Source: Actinomycetota bacterium
Lineage (GTDB): Bacteria; Actinomycetota; Humimicrobiia; Humimicrobiales; Humimicrobiaceae
Direction: 5' to 3'
NCBI GenBank assembly: GCA_023475715.1
Contig: JAMCVO010000626.1
Span: 1-16,817 of the forward strand
DNA length: 16,817 nucleotides
Shown here: piece by piece, positions 8,023 through 15,356 of the stretch
How positions within the stretch are numbered: position 1 is the stretch's first letter
How the letters are laid out: the number at the start of each line of letters is the position of its first letter
Position numbers and translations under genes: made by a program
The notes under the pieces: model-generated
What the model saw: the letters and a program-made list of their open reading frames with translations, nothing else
Databases searched by the model: none
What the model was told of the DNA's origin: nothing

Positions 8023-8162
8023 AATTTGATTATGAAATTAATTGCATGAATGCAAAGAACTAAAAAAATCAATAAGACTTTGCTGATAATAAGATTGCTA
8101 TTTTTTAAACATTATCTTTTCTTATTTTTTAAAATAATTAACAAAATATAAAGAGGTAAAAA
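8023..8162 (+). promoter_or_regulatory. Predicted 5' leader of hdrC with a 14-bp palindrome
   Basis: This non-coding AT-rich stretch runs from the predicted transcription start to hdrC. At 8042-8055 it holds TTGCAT-GA-ATGCAA, a perfect 6+6 inverted repeat placed about 20 bases after the predicted start. That is a suitable place for a repressor operator, although it could be chance. I see no recognisable riboswitch and no G+C-rich terminator. Two candidate ribosome binding sites close the leader region (see the hdrC entry). Confidence 0.4.
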
Positions 8163-8729
8163 GTGGAGGATAGTGTTTTGCAAGTTATGACAGATAAGGA
8201 TTTTCTGAAGGCAATTCAACCATCCGTAGGTATGAATACAAGTTTATGCTACCAGTGCAAAAAATGTTCTGCAGGCTGTCCCATCGTTTATGAGATGGAT
8301 TATACTCCCACACAAATAATTCAAGCCATACGTCTCGGCATGAAGGATCTGGTATTAAAAAGCAAGACTATCTGGCTCTGTACATCTTGCGAAACATGTG
8401 CTACAAGATGCCCCCAGGATATAGAAATTACTGATGTCATGGATGCCGCAAGGAAAATAGCAGTGAAAGAAAGAGCTACAGTGGGGGTAAGGGATATATC
8501 TGATTTTTACAGGTCATTTGTACAGATGATGAAAATATTTGGGAGAATGTATGAGTTGGGAGTAATACTGTCATATAAACTAAAGAAAAAAGATTTTAAG
8601 AAGGATATACCACTGGGTTTAAAATTAATAAAATTCGGGAAGTTGAAGTTGTTTCCGGATTTAACAATGGCTTTTAAATTAAACAAAATGTTTTCAAAAG
8701 TTAAAAAATTAGAGGAAGAAAGGAAATGA
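8163..8729 (+). CDS. hdrC: Heterodisulfide reductase subunit C (HdrC), unit 2
   Basis: Small ferredoxin-like subunit carrying electrons from HdrA to HdrB. Two classical motifs are visible: C29-x2-C-x2-C-x3-C39-P and C73-x2-C-x2-C-x3-C83-P, each binding a [4Fe-4S] cluster. These are followed by a basic, lysine-rich C-terminal tail (about 115-188) without further motifs. The length matches the HdrC family (about 180-190 aa). There are two plausible starts. GTG 8163 is served by GAGGT at 8153-8157. TTG 8178 is in frame, five codons later, and served by GGAGG at 8165-8169 with near-ideal spacing. I keep GTG; the cluster region is unaffected. The stop overlaps the hdrB start (ATGA), indicating translational coupling. 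First gene after the promoter at 7988-8016. Confidence 0.92.
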   Translation: MEDSVLQVMTDKDFLKAIQPSVGMNTSLCYQCKKCSAGCPIVYEMDYTPTQIIQAIRLGMKDLVLKSKTIWLCTSCETCATRCPQDIEITDVMDAARKIAVKERATVGVRDISDFYRSFVQMMKIFGRMYELGVILSYKLKKKDFKKDIPLGLKLIKFGKLKLFPDLTMAFKLNKMFSKVKKLEEERK

Positions 8730-9610
8730 AATATTCATATTATCCAGGATGTACCTTTGATTCAACAGGTAAAGAATATGATATGTCTTTCAAAACTGTT
8801 TGTTCAATGCTTGATATTGAATTGGAAGGAGTTAAAAACTGGATTTGCTGCGGCGCATCATCGGCACATTTAAACTCGAAACTTCTTTTTGTATCCTTAT
8901 CAATAAAAAACCTGGCAAATGTTGAGAAAGAAAATCTCAGCGAAATAGTGGTTCCCTGCATAGGCTGTTATTCAAGTTTTAAAAAATCAATTTACGAAAT
9001 AGAAAAAGACTCCAAATTAAAAGATAATGTCTGTGAAGTTATTGATTATCAATTTCAAAATAAAGTAAAAGTTTTAAATCCGCTGGAAATATTTAAAAAC
9101 AGCGATAATGGCATCAAAGAAAAAATGAAAAAAATAATTAAAAAAGATTTATCTGGCTTAAAGGTAGTTTGCTACTATGGATGTGTGCTGACAAGGCCGG
9201 CAAAAATTATGCAATATGATGTATGCGAATATCCTGTTAACATGGATGAGATTTTAAAAAATGCTGGAGTTGATGTTCTGGATTGGTCATACAAAACAGA
9301 ATGCTGCGGTGTATCTTTAAACTTTACAAATCCGGAAATTGTTCTAAGACTGACAAATAACATTTTTGAAAATGCACGAGATGTCGGGGCAGACGCAATT
9401 GCCGTTGCCTGTCCTTTATGTCATATAAATCTTGACTCAAGGCAAAAGGAAGTAAATAAGGTTTATAATAAAGATTACAATATGCCCGTATTTTATTTTA
9501 CCCAACTCCTGGGATTGGGCTTTGGGGTTGATGCAAAAAAATTAGGATTGAATACACATTTTGTAAATCCGGATAAGTTGATAAAGAAAAATATGGCTGA
9601 GGTTTTATAA
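8726..9610 (+). CDS. hdrB: Heterodisulfide reductase subunit B (HdrB), unit 2
   Basis: Predicted catalytic disulfide-reducing subunit with two CCG domains. Domain 1: C9, C41-C42-G, C78-x2-C81. Domain 2: C149-x3-C153, C193-C194-G, C229-x2-C232. Both cluster sites are complete. The closest visible relative is the HdrB at 1-924, with conserved blocks such as CYYGC, KTECCG and CPLC and a similar C-terminal FYxxQxLGLxxG segment, so the two gene sets are paralogous. It overlaps hdrC by four bases (ATGA) and shares one base with hdrA (TAATG), so the three are tightly coupled. GGAAGAAAGGA upstream gives a good ribosome binding site. The substrate is not known: it could be a low-molecular-weight disulfide or a protein thiol. 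Nothing in the window indicates coenzyme M or B synthesis. Confidence 0.95.
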   Translation: MKYSYYPGCTFDSTGKEYDMSFKTVCSMLDIELEGVKNWICCGASSAHLNSKLLFVSLSIKNLANVEKENLSEIVVPCIGCYSSFKKSIYEIEKDSKLKDNVCEVIDYQFQNKVKVLNPLEIFKNSDNGIKEKMKKIIKKDLSGLKVVCYYGCVLTRPAKIMQYDVCEYPVNMDEILKNAGVDVLDWSYKTECCGVSLNFTNPEIVLRLTNNIFENARDVGADAIAVACPLCHINLDSRQKEVNKVYNKDYNMPVFYFTQLLGLGFGVDAKKLGLNTHFVNPDKLIKKNMAEVL

Positions 9611-12600
9611 TGAAAAATGAAAATAAAAATAAAGAATCTCAAAATAGTAAAGTTAATATCGGTTCGGCACTGGTTGTTGGTGGAGGCATAGGTGGAATGC
9701 AAGCTGCTCTTGATCTTGCAGGATCAGGAATAAAAGTTTATCTTTCTGAAACAAAACCATGCATCGGCGGGATTATGTCCCAGCTTGATAAGACATTTCC
9801 TACAAATGATTGTTCTATGTGTATTATGGCGCCAAAATTAGTTGAAATTGGCAGGCATAAAGATATTGATATAATTACACTGGCTGATATTGAAGGCGTT
9901 AAAGGTGAAGCAGGTAATTTCAAAGTTACTATTAAAAAAAGAGCACGTTATATTGATGAAGAAAAATGTACCGGATGCGGGGAATGTGCTCAGGTATGCC
10001 CTGTTGATCTGCCAAATGAGTTTGATGAAAATCTTGGGATGCGCAAAGCAATATACCGCTTATTTCCTCAAGCTGTACCCAATAAATTTGCAATAGATAA
10101 AAGGAACCTCTCTCCCTGCAGGAGCGCATGTCCTGCCGGTTGTGATAATCAAGCTTACATTGCATTAATTTCCCAGGGAAAATTTAAAGAGGCTTTAGAA
10201 GTAATTAGAGAAAGAATTCCACTTCCTGCAATTTGCGGTAGAACTTGCAATGCTCCATGTGAAGATATTTGCAATCGAAGAGAAATAGATGAGGCATTGT
10301 CTATCAGGGCGCTTAAAAGATTTGCAGCAGATTATGAGATGTCTAATATGATGAAAGAAAAAGAAGCAGAAAAAGGAAATGGAGAAAACGGGGCAGAAAA
10401 AGCAGTACAAATTCCCGGAAAAAATAAGAAAGTAGCTGTAATTGGTTCCGGGCCGGCAGGGCTTACTGTTTCATATGATCTGGCTAAGATGGGATATCAG
10501 GTAGTAATTTTCGAAGCTTCCTCGGTTGCCGGGGGCATGCTTCGATTAGGTATTCCTAAATTTCGCCTACCCCCCGAGGTTATAGATTATGAAATTGAAA
10601 TCATTAAAAAAGCCGGTGTGGAAATTCTTACCAATACTGCAATTGGTCCTGATTTAACTTTGAACGATCTCTTCAATAGAGGTTATGAGTCTATATTTAT
10701 CGCTATCGGCACCCATAAAAGCCTGACTTTAAATATTGAAGGAGAAAATTTAGACGGAGTTATTCATGGTGTAGGTTTCCTTCAAAGTGTACGTACCGGC
10801 AGGGAAGTTGATTTTAAAGAAAAAGTGGTAGCAGTTATTGGTGGTGGAAATGTAGCCATAGATTCTGTAAGGACAGCCTTACGTCTTGGAGCAAAAGAGG
10901 CATTTATTATTTATCGCCGTTCCGAGAATGAACTTCCAATAAAAAGAGAGGAACTTTTAGAAGCAAAAAGTGAAGGTATAAAAATCCATACCCTTCTCGC
11001 TCCAACAAGGATTTTAGGGGATGTTGAAGACAGAGTAATAGGTATAGAGTGTATGCCTATGAAATTAGGTCCAATAGATGAATCCGGTAGACCAAGGCCT
11101 ATTCCGGATGAAACCAAGGAAAAGGTAATAATTAAAGCTGATATAGCAATTCCTGCAATTGGACAATTCCCTGATCTGGAAACTTTAGGAATAGGTATGA
11201 TTAAACCTGAATTTGCTGCCGAGGAGATGCCTGCAAGATGGCATATAATGCCTCTGGCAGGCGGGAATTTAGAAGGAGTTTCAGGCTTTACTGATTTTTT
11301 ACAGGCAGTCAGTCTTGGCAAGAAGGTAAAAGTCGGAGATAAAATATTGGTTGTCGGCGGAGGAAATGTAGCACTGGATGTAGCTCGAACTGCCTTACGT
11401 TTGGGAGGTCAAGAGGTAACAATTGTTTGCCTGGAGAAAAAAGAAGATATGCCTGCCCATAAGATTGAAATAAAAGAAGCTGAAGAAGAAGGGATAAGAA
11501 TTCTTGATTCTTTAGGACCAAAAAGAATCCTTGGTGAAGATGGAAAAGCAATTGGTCTTGAAACACTTGATTGTATAAGAGTATTTGATGAAAAAGGCAA
11601 GTTTAATCCTGAATTAAAAGAAGGAACAGAAAAAACTATTAAAGCGGATACTATTATAGTGGCAATTGGCCAGGTAGTAGACTATTCATTACTAAAGGCA
11701 GCAGATGGAGTATTGCTAACGGAAAGAGGACTGCTTAAGGTTGACAAAACTACGTTTGCAACAAATGTTCCAGGAATTTTTGCCGGTGGTGATGTAGTAA
11801 GTGGACCAGGATTTGTTGTGGATGCAATACACCAGGGCCATGAAGCAGCAGTTTCTATTGACCGTTATTTGAGAGGAGAAGATATTAAAAGAGGCAGGGA
11901 AAAGATAGAAAATGAATTAGCTAAACTTCCTGATAGAAAAATAAAACTTAACCCAAGAGTTGAAATACCAAAGCTTTCTCCGGAAAAGAGAATTTTAGGT
12001 TTTGATGAAATAGAACTGGGATATGATGAAGAGCATGCCATAACTGAAGCCAAACGTTGTTTAAGTTGCGGTGGGTGCTCAGAATGCTTGCAATGTATAG
12101 AAGTTTGCAAGCTTGAAGCAATATATCACGATATGCCTGCTGAAGAGATTATCGAGCTGGACGTTGGAGCAATTGTACTGTCACCAGGATACGAAATTTT
12201 TAATGCGACTAAAAAGCTGGAACTAGGCTATAGCCGCTTTCCGAATGTTGTAACTGCTATTGAATTTGAAAGAATATTATCTGCTTCCGGACCTTATTCA
12301 GGAAAGGTCAGAAGGCCTTCAGATGGTTCTGCTCCCAAGAGAATTGCATTTATACAATGTGTCGGATCAAGGGAAACTGAAAGAAATTATTGCTCTTCTG
12401 CCTGCTGTATGTTTGCCACAAAGGAAGCAATTATTGCTATGGAACATGAGCATGGCATAGAATGTACTATTTTCTTTATTGACATGCGTGCTTTTGGCAA
12501 GGGATTCGATGCTTACTACGAAAGGGCAAAACAGCTTGGTGTAAAATATATAAGATGCAGACCATCTTCAGTGAAAGAAATTCCTGAGACAAAAAATCTT

Positions 12601-14367
12601 AAAATACAATATCAGGATGAAGATAATAAGATAAAAATTAATGAGTATGATTTAGTTGTTTTATCAACAGGATTTGAACCGCCCAACGATGTTAAAAATT
12701 TATCTGATAAGCTTTCAATTAATTTAAATAAATTTAATTTCTGTGAAACATCTACTTTTAATCCTGTTGAATCGAGTCATGACGGCCTATATGTTTGCGG
12801 GCCTTTTACCGAGCCTAAGGATATACCTGAGACAGTTATGCAGGCTTCCGGTGCTGTTTCAAAAGTTTTAACACTTTTAAAAGATGTTAAGGGTAGTTTG
12901 ACAAAACCTATTGAATATCCTCCTGAAATAGACATAACCGGGCAGGAACCCAGAATCGGAGTATTTGTTTGTCATTGTGGTACAAATATTGGAGGAGTAG
13001 TAGATGTTCCTGGTGTAGTTGAATATGCAAAAACACTGCCAAACGTTGTTTATGCTGAAAATAATTTATATACCTGTTCAAACGATACACAGGATAAAAT
13101 AAAAGAGAAAATAAAAGAGCATAATTTAAACCGTGTAATAGTTGCATCCTGTTCGCCAAGAACGCATGAACCATTATTTAGAAATACAATGAGAGAAGTA
13201 GGGCTTAATCCTTATCTGTTTGAAATGGCAAATATTCGTGACCAGTGCTCATGGGTACATATGAGCGAACATGAAAGAGCTACGCTTAAATCGAAAGATC
13301 TGGTTCGTATGGCAGTAGCAAAATCAAGGCTGCTCGAACCTTTGGAGGAAGGTAAGGTAGGTGTCGAAAGGTCGGCGCTTGTAATAGGAGGCGGACTTTC
13401 GGGGATAACATCAGCACTTGCAATAGCAAATCAGGGATATGATGTTTATCTGGTTGAAAGAGAAAATACGCTTGGTGGCAATTTAAATAGAATTCATTAT
13501 TTGATCAATAAAAAAGAAAAACCACAGGAAAAATTAAAATCTTTGATAGATGAAGTAAAAAAACATGAAAAAATTCATTTGTTTACCGGTGCCGAAATAA
13601 AAGATATAGATGGTTCAATTGGTAATTTCACAACTAAAATATCAGTTAATGGAGATATGAGTGAATTTAAACATGGAGTTGTAATTGTTGCAACAGGTGC
13701 AAAAGAATATAAGCCAAAAGAATATTTATATGGAGAAGATAAAAGAGTAATAACTCAACTGGAACTGGAAGAGAAAATTTGCAATTCCAAATCTTTTAAC
13801 CCGAATACTGTAGCTATGATTCAATGTGTTGGTTCAAGAGATGAAGAAAGACCATATTGTTCAAGAGTATGCTGTACTGATGCTGTAAAAAATGCTTTAA
13901 GGATAAAAGAGATAAGCCCTGATACAAATGTATACATACTCTATAGAGATATAAGGACTTATGGATTTAGAGAAAGTTATTACTCAGAAGCAAGGGAAAA
14001 GGGTATTATCTTTTTAAGACATGAGGATAATCAGAAGCCCGAAGTATCTGCTGAAAATGGCAGTTTGAAAATTAAGGCATTTGAACCAGTTATGGGAATG
14101 CCAATTACTATTAATCCTGATTTATTGGTACTGTCAGCAGCTATAGTCCCGGATAAGGAAAACAATAAAACAATCGGCCAGTTTCTTAAAATACCATTAA
14201 CTCAGGATAATTTCTTTCTGGAAGCACATATGAAACTTCGTCCGGTTGATTTTTCAACAGAAGGTGTATTTTTATGCGGATTGGCTCATTCACCAAAATC
14301 AATAGAAGAGAGCATTATACAAGCAGAGGCCGCTGCTGCAAGAGCAAGCACCATACTTTCAAAATAA
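9610..14367 (+). CDS. hdrA: Giant tandem HdrA-HdrA fusion with GltD/NfnB insert, unit 2
   Basis: Flavin/iron-sulfur core of unit 2, 1585 aa, over twice the length of methanogen HdrA. Module A (1 to ~1110) lacks the usual HdrA N-terminal domain and begins at the FAD fold GGGIGG 24-29. It then has CSMC 68-71 and cluster motif C120/123/126/130, followed by a GltD/NfnB-type insert (~168-820): cysteines 170/174/178 and 209/213/217/221, GSGPAG 279-284, and two consecutive nucleotide folds, GGGNVA 411-416 with YRR 435-437 and GGGNVA 583-588 with CLEKK 607-611. GGD lies at 726-728, then cysteines 817-833 and C917-x10-C928-x3-CC. Module B (~1111-1585) has the N-terminal HdrA domain (CHCG 1121-1124), FAD fold GGGLSG 1260-1265 and C1406-x10-C1417-x3-CC, but no CSxC and no ferredoxin motif. 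QmoA/QmoB are comparable HdrA pairs. At least three FAD sites are predicted. Confidence 0.92.
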   Translation: MKNENKNKESQNSKVNIGSALVVGGGIGGMQAALDLAGSGIKVYLSETKPCIGGIMSQLDKTFPTNDCSMCIMAPKLVEIGRHKDIDIITLADIEGVKGEAGNFKVTIKKRARYIDEEKCTGCGECAQVCPVDLPNEFDENLGMRKAIYRLFPQAVPNKFAIDKRNLSPCRSACPAGCDNQAYIALISQGKFKEALEVIRERIPLPAICGRTCNAPCEDICNRREIDEALSIRALKRFAADYEMSNMMKEKEAEKGNGENGAEKAVQIPGKNKKVAVIGSGPAGLTVSYDLAKMGYQVVIFEASSVAGGMLRLGIPKFRLPPEVIDYEIEIIKKAGVEILTNTAIGPDLTLNDLFNRGYESIFIAIGTHKSLTLNIEGENLDGVIHGVGFLQSVRTGREVDFKEKVVAVIGGGNVAIDSVRTALRLGAKEAFIIYRRSENELPIKREELLEAKSEGIKIHTLLAPTRILGDVEDRVIGIECMPMKLGPIDESGRPRPIPDETKEKVIIKADIAIPAIGQFPDLETLGIGMIKPEFAAEEMPARWHIMPLAGGNLEGVSGFTDFLQAVSLGKKVKVGDKILVVGGGNVALDVARTALRLGGQEVTIVCLEKKEDMPAHKIEIKEAEEEGIRILDSLGPKRILGEDGKAIGLETLDCIRVFDEKGKFNPELKEGTEKTIKADTIIVAIGQVVDYSLLKAADGVLLTERGLLKVDKTTFATNVPGIFAGGDVVSGPGFVVDAIHQGHEAAVSIDRYLRGEDIKRGREKIENELAKLPDRKIKLNPRVEIPKLSPEKRILGFDEIELGYDEEHAITEAKRCLSCGGCSECLQCIEVCKLEAIYHDMPAEEIIELDVGAIVLSPGYEIFNATKKLELGYSRFPNVVTAIEFERILSASGPYSGKVRRPSDGSAPKRIAFIQCVGSRETERNYCSSACCMFATKEAIIAMEHEHGIECTIFFIDMRAFGKGFDAYYERAKQLGVKYIRCRPSSVKEIPETKNLKIQYQDEDNKIKINEYDLVVLSTGFEPPNDVKNLSDKLSINLNKFNFCETSTFNPVESSHDGLYVCGPFTEPKDIPETVMQASGAVSKVLTLLKDVKGSLTKPIEYPPEIDITGQEPRIGVFVCHCGTNIGGVVDVPGVVEYAKTLPNVVYAENNLYTCSNDTQDKIKEKIKEHNLNRVIVASCSPRTHEPLFRNTMREVGLNPYLFEMANIRDQCSWVHMSEHERATLKSKDLVRMAVAKSRLLEPLEEGKVGVERSALVIGGGLSGITSALAIANQGYDVYLVERENTLGGNLNRIHYLINKKEKPQEKLKSLIDEVKKHEKIHLFTGAEIKDIDGSIGNFTTKISVNGDMSEFKHGVVIVATGAKEYKPKEYLYGEDKRVITQLELEEKICNSKSFNPNTVAMIQCVGSRDEERPYCSRVCCTDAVKNALRIKEISPDTNVYILYRDIRTYGFRESYYSEAREKGIIFLRHEDNQKPEVSAENGSLKIKAFEPVMGMPITINPDLLVLSAAIVPDKENNKTIGQFLKIPLTQDNFFLEAHMKLRPVDFSTEGVFLCGLAHSPKSIEESIIQAEAAAARASTILSK
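10744..11673 (+). repeat. Internal duplication of the NAD(P)H-binding domain inside hdrA
   Basis: Codons ~379-519 (10744-11166) and ~549-688 (11254-11673) of the giant HdrA encode two related domains of about 140 aa. Each has FLQ-x-V near the start, then GGGNVA-x-D, RTALRLG, an E-rich helix ending EGI, RILG, and AIGQ at the end. The copies differ after the second beta strand (YRR versus CLEKK). The unit 1 HdrA has a single copy. Similarity is at protein level; the DNA copies are clearly diverged, so the duplication is old. Confidence 0.8.
14365..14367 (+). other. Single in-frame TAA between hdrA and its C-terminal ferredoxin
   Basis: The hdrA stop codon is followed in the same frame by AGT ATA GAT and then the TTG that opens the ferredoxin gene. 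No other stop intervenes, so one codon separates the two reading frames. The sequence beyond (SIDLEGNISF, then the first cysteine motif) reads like a domain linker rather than an independent protein start. Confidence 0.85.
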
Positions 14368-14376
14368 AGTATAGAT

Positions 14377-14643
14377 TTGGAAGGAAACATATCTTTTGTA
14401 GTAGATGAAAATTGTGACGGATGCGCATACTGTATCGATCCCTGTCCTTATAAGGCAATTACATTGATTGAATATATGAGAGACGGTTCAATCAAAAAGA
14501 CTGTCGAGGTTAATGAATCAATATGTAAAGGTTGCGGGAACTGTATGGCAACATGTCCAAAGAAGGGTGTATATGTCAAAGGATTTAAACTTGAGCAGAT
14601 ATCAGCTCAAATTGAAGCAGCTTTAGAACCGATAAGGGTTTAA
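14377..14643 (+). CDS. 2[4Fe-4S] ferredoxin, detached C-terminal domain of HdrA
   Basis: An 88-aa protein with two [4Fe-4S] motifs, C13-x2-C-x2-C-x3-C23-P and C50-x2-C-x2-C-x3-C60-P, and a C-terminal helix (EQISAQIEAAL). Its layout matches the last ~70 residues of the unit 1 HdrA, where the same two motifs, a charged loop between them and a final leucine/glutamate helix are still fused. It most likely receives electrons in the HdrA complex and contacts external ferredoxin (inference). It starts nine bases after hdrA, in frame with it, at a TTG with no convincing ribosome binding site. Translation therefore probably depends on reinitiation after the hdrA stop, or on readthrough. No ATG or GTG start exists upstream of the first cluster. 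Confidence 0.88.
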   Translation: MEGNISFVVDENCDGCAYCIDPCPYKAITLIEYMRDGSIKKTVEVNESICKGCGNCMATCPKKGVYVKGFKLEQISAQIEAALEPIRV

Positions 14644-14665
14644 AATTGAAAATTAAGGAAAAGCA

Positions 14666-15118
14666 ATGACTATTGAACAAGCGATTATAAAAGAAGAAGA
14701 AACAAAAAGCGGTAAATATGAACCATTAATTTTAGCATTTTGCTGTAACTGGTGTTCTTATGCCGGAGCAGATTTGGCAGGCATATCAAGAATGCAATAT
14801 CCTGCAAATGTCCGGATAATCAGAGTAATGTGTTCGGGAATGATTCATCCAAATCTGGTAATTGATGCATTAACAAAAGGTGCTGATGGAGTTATTATAT
14901 GCGGATGCCACATTGGAGATTGTCATTATCTTGAAGGAAACCTGAAGGCAGAAAAAAGGGCAGATGCAATCAGGCTTATGCTGGAAGATTTTGGGATAGA
15001 AGACGGAAGGTTTAAAATAGAATGGATTTCTGCTTCAGAAGGACCCAGGTTTGCCCAGGTAATGACTGAATTTACAGAAGCTATAAAAAAACTAGGCCCC
15101 AGTCCTTATAAGACATGA
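14666..15118 (+). CDS. mvhD: MvhD [2Fe-2S] adaptor subunit linking hydrogenase to HdrA, unit 2
   Basis: Electron adaptor between the [NiFe] hydrogenase MvhAG and HdrA. Cysteines: C26-C27 and C30 in FCCNWCSYAG, C56 in MCSG, C79, C81 and C86 in CGCHIGDCHY. Paralogue of the MvhD-like protein at 4378-4818, with which it shares NWCSYAGAD and GDCHY but has two additional cysteines (27 and 79). The N-terminal ~18 residues are charged and unrelated to the paralogue. AAGGAA at 14655-14660 is well placed before the ATG. mvhG and mvhA follow (after one small gene), so this copy belongs to the hydrogenase-type complex rather than to Flx. Confidence 0.93.
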   Translation: MTIEQAIIKEEETKSGKYEPLILAFCCNWCSYAGADLAGISRMQYPANVRIIRVMCSGMIHPNLVIDALTKGADGVIICGCHIGDCHYLEGNLKAEKRADAIRLMLEDFGIEDGRFKIEWISASEGPRFAQVMTEFTEAIKKLGPSPYKT

Positions 15119-15129
15119 AAGGTTAAATT

Positions 15130-15333
15130 ATGGAAGCTGTAGAAAAAATTAATGGAAAGAAATTTATGTGGGATGGATATGATTATCCTGAAAAGAAAAA
15201 TGCCTTAGAAGCTGCACAGAAATATAAAAATGACGGATTTGAAACGGAGGTGATTGAAAAGGAAAATAAATTTTTTGTATTTACCCGTAGAGTTGTAAAG
15301 GAAGTTGTAATCGAAGGTAGTCCTGCCATTTAA
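15130..15333 (+). CDS. Small protein of unknown function between mvhD and mvhG
   Basis: A 67-aa protein I do not recognise. It has no cysteines, no signal peptide and no membrane segment, so it binds no iron-sulfur cluster. Pattern: a short strand with aromatic residues (KFMWDGYDY), an alanine-rich helix (ALEAAQKY), a GF turn, then two strands (ETEVIEK and KFFVFTRRVV), suggesting a compact alpha/beta fold. It is likely real: AAAGG at 15118-15122 precedes the ATG, it sits 11 bases after mvhD and 23 before mvhG on the same strand, and codon use resembles its neighbours. Position suggests a structural, assembly or regulatory accessory of the Mvh-Hdr complex, but this is inference only. Confidence 0.75.
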   Translation: MEAVEKINGKKFMWDGYDYPEKKNALEAAQKYKNDGFETEVIEKENKFFVFTRRVVKEVVIEGSPAI

Positions 15334-15356
15334 AACATCTAGAAAGGAGATAAATT

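Noticed and set aside
8052..8083. GCAAAG / CTTTGC stem in the hdrC leader
   Set aside because: Six base pairs around a 20-base loop, overlapping the better 14-bp palindrome. Too weak to call a riboswitch or attenuator.
10911..11321. 136-aa minus-strand open frame inside the giant hdrA
   Set aside because: It lies wholly within a strongly supported coding region, has no ribosome binding site or recognisable domain, and reads as a shadow of the plus-strand gene. The same applies to the other antisense frames, e.g. 3966-4352 and 2160-2534.
12260..12460. Short plus-strand frame overlapping hdrA in another phase
   Set aside because: No motif, leucine-rich composition typical of out-of-frame translation, and fully nested in hdrA codons.
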